Source: Paenibacillus sp. SC116
GTDB taxonomy: Bacteria; Bacillota; Bacilli; Paenibacillales; Paenibacillaceae
DNA length: 64,000 nt
Direction of reading: 5' to 3'
Assembly: GCF_024733555.1 (NCBI RefSeq)
Contig: NZ_JANIOF010000001.1
Span: 1,698,856 to 1,762,855, forward strand
Part shown: in pieces, positions 60,985 to 64,000 of the stretch
How the letters are laid out: the number at the start of each line of letters is the position of its first letter
Position numbering within the stretch: the stretch's first letter is position 1
Position numbers and translations under genes: made by a program
Notes under the pieces: generated by a model
The model's input: only the letters and a program-made list of their open reading frames with translations
Told to the model about the DNA's origin: nothing
Database searches by the model: none

Positions 60985-61986
60985 CTAAACCATTGGTTTG
61001 AAAAATTTGATCGTAAACGTTGTACCCACACCAAGCTCGCTTTCCATAAATATATCGGCACTTTGACTTTGCAAAATCGATTTAGACATCGCTAAGCCTA
61101 TTCCAATACTGTCAGGACCAGCGTTTTTCCCTTTATAAAATCGTTCAAAAATGTACGGGGCATCTTCTGGAGCAATACCCTTACCGCTGTCGGTAATAAT
61201 CATTTGCGTATACAAAGGTGTCTCTTCACAAGCAATCGTAATACTGCCTCCGGCTGGCGTATGCTCGATCCCATTTTTAATGACGTTCAAGATCGCTTCG
61301 ACAGTCCAGTTTTCATCTACAGTCACCTTGAGATTGTGATCACAGGAAATCGTAAGCTGTTGATCTTTTAATTCCATAGGGATAAGAAGCGGCTCCAATG
61401 CTCTGTCTACTAATTTCTTGACAGATACAAGTTCCTTTTTGAACGTAACACTTTGCACATCAATTTTGGACAGCTTAAGCAATGAAGTCACAAGCCATTC
61501 AATACGCTTCAATTGATTGAGTATATTACCTACAAATTGTTCCCGTTTCTCTCGGGGCAGACTAGGATCGTTCAACAAATCTGCCATGACAAACATGGAG
61601 GTGAGAGGTGTTTTTAATTGATGCGAAATATTAGACAGCGTTTCGGCCAAATATAATTTATCCTTTTTCAAATGAACAGACAGTTCAGATAAAGTTAACG
61701 TGACTTTGTAAATATCATTTTTCAATATGCTTAATTCGCCTTCTGTGTTGTCCCGTATATCCATAGTCGGTTGACCAGAATAAACAGAAGCCAAATAGTC
61801 AGATAACTTTTTGATGTCTCGATAACGTTTAAGGGTGAACAGAAAGAAACATAAAAAGAGCAGGGATAGCGTAGCAAAGGCTACAACTCCTGCTTTCCAG
61901 TCCATCATCCAGATAACCGAAGTGCCAATGATAGATATAACTGCGCAATAAGTGAATAATGCCCATATGCTCTTATTTTTAATCAT
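60985..61986 (-). CDS. Intramembrane-sensing histidine kinase (BceS-like)
   Basis: 333 residues from ATG 61986, overlapping the regulator gene by 8 bp. Two membrane helices (about 8-28 and 34-52) with only a few residues between them, so no extracytoplasmic sensor. Phospho-acceptor His in ETLSNISHQLKTPLTSMFVM, N box NVIKNGIEHTP, G boxes DSGKGIAPEDA and GIGLAMSKSIL. Such kinases receive the signal from the companion ABC transporter. Confidence 0.92.
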   Translation of the reverse strand: MIKNKSIWALFTYCAVISIIGTSVIWMMDWKAGVVAFATLSLLFLCFFLFTLKRYRDIKKLSDYLASVYSGQPTMDIRDNTEGELSILKNDIYKVTLTLSELSVHLKKDKLYLAETLSNISHQLKTPLTSMFVMADLLNDPSLPREKREQFVGNILNQLKRIEWLVTSLLKLSKIDVQSVTFKKELVSVKKLVDRALEPLLIPMELKDQQLTISCDHNLKVTVDENWTVEAILNVIKNGIEHTPAGGSITIACEETPLYTQMIITDSGKGIAPEDAPYIFERFYKGKNAGPDSIGIGLAMSKSILQSQSADIFMESELGVGTTFTIKFFKPMV

Positions 61987-62665
61987 GATTTCCACCCATA
62001 CGATAGCCTAGTCCGCGCACGGTTTCGATGACTTTGAAATTTTGGTTACTATCCTCTAGCTTATCTCGCAATCGCTTAATGTAAACAGAAAGCGTATTGT
62101 CATTTATAAAGCTGCCATCCAAATCCCAAATACCTTCTAAAAGCTGATTTCTGGTTAAAACTTGTCCTTTATTATTTAGAAATGTCAACAGCAAGCGATA
62201 TTCTAAAGCGGTTAACACTACTTCCTCTATCCCTTTGTATACTTTAGCCTGTTTTGTATTTACAACAATATTTCCAACCTTGACCACATCATTCGAAGCG
62301 TATGACTTTGTATAATGCTTAAGTGCTGATTTCATTCTGCTAATCAATTCACGAATACGAAATGGTTTGGTAATATAATCATCCGCTCCCATATCTAATC
62401 CGCGAACTACGTTGATCTCATCATCACATGCCGTTAGAAAAATAACAGGAGCTTGCTGATTATCTTTAATATATTCGCACACCTCATAGCCACTGCCATC
62501 CGGCAAGGTTAAATCAAGTAAATAAATATCAAAACGCTGTTGTCTGATTGTTGCCAATGCCATTTGCTTATTTTCACAAATAAACACTTCATAACCTTCG
62601 CTAGTAAGCGAATAATGCAATCCATCGGCAATCGTTTTGTCATCTTCAACTACTAGTACTTTCAT
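61979..62665 (-). CDS. OmpR-family response regulator (BceR-like)
   Basis: 228 residues. Receiver with EDD at 7-9, phospho-acceptor Asp51 in YLLDLTLPDGSG, and Lys101-type TKPF. Winged helix (about 130-225): LTALEYRLLLTFLNNKGQVL, SFINDNTLSVYIKRLRDKLE and VIETVRGLGYRMG. First gene of the four-gene set; it likely activates the ABC genes through the site at 60947-60964. Confidence 0.94.
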   Translation of the reverse strand: MKVLVVEDDKTIADGLHYSLTSEGYEVFICENKQMALATIRQQRFDIYLLDLTLPDGSGYEVCEYIKDNQQAPVIFLTACDDEINVVRGLDMGADDYITKPFRIRELISRMKSALKHYTKSYASNDVVKVGNIVVNTKQAKVYKGIEEVVLTALEYRLLLTFLNNKGQVLTRNQLLEGIWDLDGSFINDNTLSVYIKRLRDKLEDSNQNFKVIETVRGLGYRMGGNHD

Positions 62666-62837
62666 TTTGCGCCTCCAAACGGATAACTATCTTCAATCAC
62701 CTACAACTGCGCGAAAATTTTTATTCTAATCCATTCTATCATTCGTTAATAAAGGAGCTAATTGTTACAAATTATTATACTCAAGAAATCTAATTGATAA
62801 AAGTTAACTTAAATAAGATAGGTGTTGCAAACCGTAT

Positions 62838-62863
62838 AAAAAAGCCGCTCAAATGAGCGGCTT
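62838..62863 (-). terminator. Terminator of the YgjP-like gene
   Basis: Minus-strand AAGCCGCTCA/TGAGCGGCTT stem around TT followed by TTTTA. Confidence 0.9.
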
Positions 62864-62880
62864 GCATGCTGCACAGTGAC

Positions 62881-63546
62881 TTAAAACGTCATCGCCTGAC
62901 CATGCCTTGCCAGATACTGTTCCTTCTCCTTGTAGTCAGGCATGATGCTACCGATGCGCCGCCAAAAGGAGCGGTCATGATTCATATGATGCAGATGACA
63001 CAGTTCGTGAATAACGACATAGTCGATCACTTCAATAGGAGCCATAGCTAGCCGATAGTTAAAGGTTAACTTCTTATCTGAGCTGCAGGTTCCCCACTTC
63101 GTTCTAGACTCTATGATCTCGAAAGATTTCGGCTTAACTTTCAAATCATTTTGATAGATTTTTATCCGTTCTCCGATAATCTTTTTGCAGCTGGCGAAAT
63201 AGAACTTCTTGAGCTTTAGCTTAAGCTCCTCTTCCGTTAACCCATCCGTCTCGATTAATTCATGAAGCAAATATTCTTTACCTAGATGAAGAAATTTGCC
63301 TGCATCGTCATACTCTCTCGACTTGGTCGTCTCTTTAGCAGCATCAATTTTGCGCAAATTTTCGATGATCCATTTACTATATTGTTCAATCGCTATCCGT
63401 ACGGTTTCTTCCGTCGTATCCTTCGGCACTTTGATCGAAACACGCCCGAAAGCATCCATATGAATCGTAGTTTTTGTTCTACGCCCATATTGCACATGGA
63501 CATTTATCATTTGGTTATCTATTTCAACTTGCATATTCACCATCAT
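62881..63546 (-). CDS. YgjP/DUF45-type metallopeptidase-like protein
   Basis: 221 residues. The zinc motif HELCHLHHMNHDRSFWRRIG (H-E-x-x-H with a downstream His and F-W) is the DUF45/SprT-like (M48-like) signature. Upstream ESRTKWGTCSSDKKLTFNYR is conserved in the family. E. coli YgjP has been described as a UTP pyrophosphatase, so the true reaction is uncertain. A single gene with its own terminator. Confidence 0.9.
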   Translation of the reverse strand: MMVNMQVEIDNQMINVHVQYGRRTKTTIHMDAFGRVSIKVPKDTTEETVRIAIEQYSKWIIENLRKIDAAKETTKSREYDDAGKFLHLGKEYLLHELIETDGLTEEELKLKLKKFYFASCKKIIGERIKIYQNDLKVKPKSFEIIESRTKWGTCSSDKKLTFNYRLAMAPIEVIDYVVIHELCHLHHMNHDRSFWRRIGSIMPDYKEKEQYLARHGQAMTF

Positions 63547-63758
63547 CTCTATTTACTTTTGTTAGGCTAGAAGGCCACTGCCTCCGCTATTCTTGCGCCA
63601 AGCAGAAGCTGACTAACTGACTTCCTATTTCATTTTATCATAACCGTACATACATTGGTTTCTAGGATACTAGAGTGTTCTGCTAGAACAACAAGTTATA
63701 CACAAGAACCTCATTTTAACAAAACAACATATTTTTATTTCTATACAATCTAAATATA

Positions 63759-63787
63759 TTGTAAAACGATAAACAACGTATTATAAT
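63759..63787 (+). promoter_or_regulatory. Sigma-A promoter of the DUF2975-like gene
   Basis: -35 TTGTAA (63759-63764), 17 bases, -10 TATAAT (63782-63787), 33 bases before the ATG. Confidence 0.75.
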
Positions 63788-63819
63788 AACATTGATTTCA
63801 TGCAGATGAGGTGTTGATT

Positions 63820-64000
63820 ATGAAACATGCAACCACATTATTTTTAAAGATAGTGGTATTTCTAATGGCTTTACCCGTGCTTGTAATATGTGTATTTTCA
63901 GTACTTTCCTTATTAGGAGCAACGAATCAATTCCCAGGCAAACTATATGTAGTAGATATCGGCTTTTTTTCAGCCATAGTCCCTTATTACATCGCACTGT
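63820..64000 (+). CDS. DUF2975-like membrane protein, N-terminal part (cut by window edge)
   Basis: 60 codons inside the window: MKHATTLFLKIVVFLMALPV then FSVLSLLGATNQFPGKLYVV and a second membrane stretch. GAGGTG lies 7 bases before the ATG. The pattern fits DUF2975 proteins (four helices), which are usually followed by a small YozG/HTH regulator gene. That part is beyond the edge. Confidence 0.65.
   Translation, partial: MKHATTLFLKIVVFLMALPVLVICVFSVLSLLGATNQFPGKLYVVDIGFFSAIVPYYIAL

Noticed and set aside
1-64000. CRISPR arrays, tRNA or rRNA genes, complete prophage or insertion sequences
   Set aside because: No regular spaced repeats, cloverleaf-type sequences, transposases with ends, or phage structural genes were found on reading both strands.

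Overview
The window looks like a chromosomal segment of a spore-forming Gram-positive of the Bacillales, most probably Paenibacillus. The grounds are strong AGGAGG-type ribosome sites, a Spo0E-like phosphatase, an ECF41 sigma factor, a Bce-like ABC/two-component module, a bacillibactin-type siderophore locus without its own ATPase, and many small regulators each beside one target gene. There are no rRNA, tRNA, CRISPR or complete insertion sequences. Base composition is moderate, with A+T-rich accessory patches (helicase 16.9-19.7 kb, peptide-signalling locus 50.4-52.6 kb) and one G+C-rich gene (DinB, 53.3-53.7 kb).

Region 1 (1-3.74 kb, minus strand) is the control end of an ethanolamine-utilisation locus: eutG, eutS, eutP, eutV and the start of eutW. 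Upstream of eutG is an RNA-based circuit. A promoter reads into a cobalamin riboswitch, then a dual hairpin of ANTAR-target type that probably sequesters EutV, then a second promoter with an ANTAR antiterminator in front of eutG. A third ANTAR-type leader precedes eutS. Region 2 (3.9-8.5 kb) is a binding-protein/kinase/regulator trio divergent from an organophosphate (UhpT/PgtP type) antiporter, with a perfect 27-bp palindrome between them. Region 3 (8.7-16.8 kb) has MarR with a drug exporter, a UbiD-like decarboxylase, TetR with a DJ-1/PfpI protein under paired operators, an orphan 52-residue cationic amphipathic peptide, a double-VOC protein, and MerR beside a short-chain dehydrogenase remnant.

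Region 4 (16.9-25.5 kb) has a large helicase-nuclease fusion (possible defence protein), a secreted subtilase, a NarL-type two-component system and a TraB/GumN protein. Region 5 (26-36.5 kb) has a DrrAB-type exporter, an NmrA-like reductase with a WYL regulator, arylamine N-acetyltransferase, an ECF41 sigma factor in operon with an NDH-2-like oxidoreductase under an ECF41-type promoter, a structured inverted-repeat element, three decayed genes in a row, ArsR and a small HTH protein. Region 6 (36.6-41.7 kb) is a Fur-controlled siderophore locus: two FecCD permeases, an AraC regulator continuous in frame with a binding lipoprotein (with a Fur box and promoter inside the ORF), and an esterase.

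Region 7 (42-50.3 kb) has a methyltransferase, a GH3 hydrolase, a lone degenerate group II intron reverse transcriptase, an arylsulfotransferase-like protein, HxlR divergent from a flavin reductase, and MarR with a bactofilin-like gene sharing identical operators. Region 8 (50.4-52.6 kb) is the most unusual part: an HTH-TPR regulator followed at once by two paralogous 40- and 35-residue peptides ending in a shared Pro-Trp core, then a terminator and a Spo0E-like gene. This looks like an uncharacterised RNPP/arbitrium-type peptide signalling cassette. Region 9 (53-64 kb) has DinB, DUF2165, VOC, cupin and unknown proteins, a Bce-like antimicrobial-peptide sensing and resistance module, a YgjP-type metalloprotease and the start of a DUF2975-like membrane protein.
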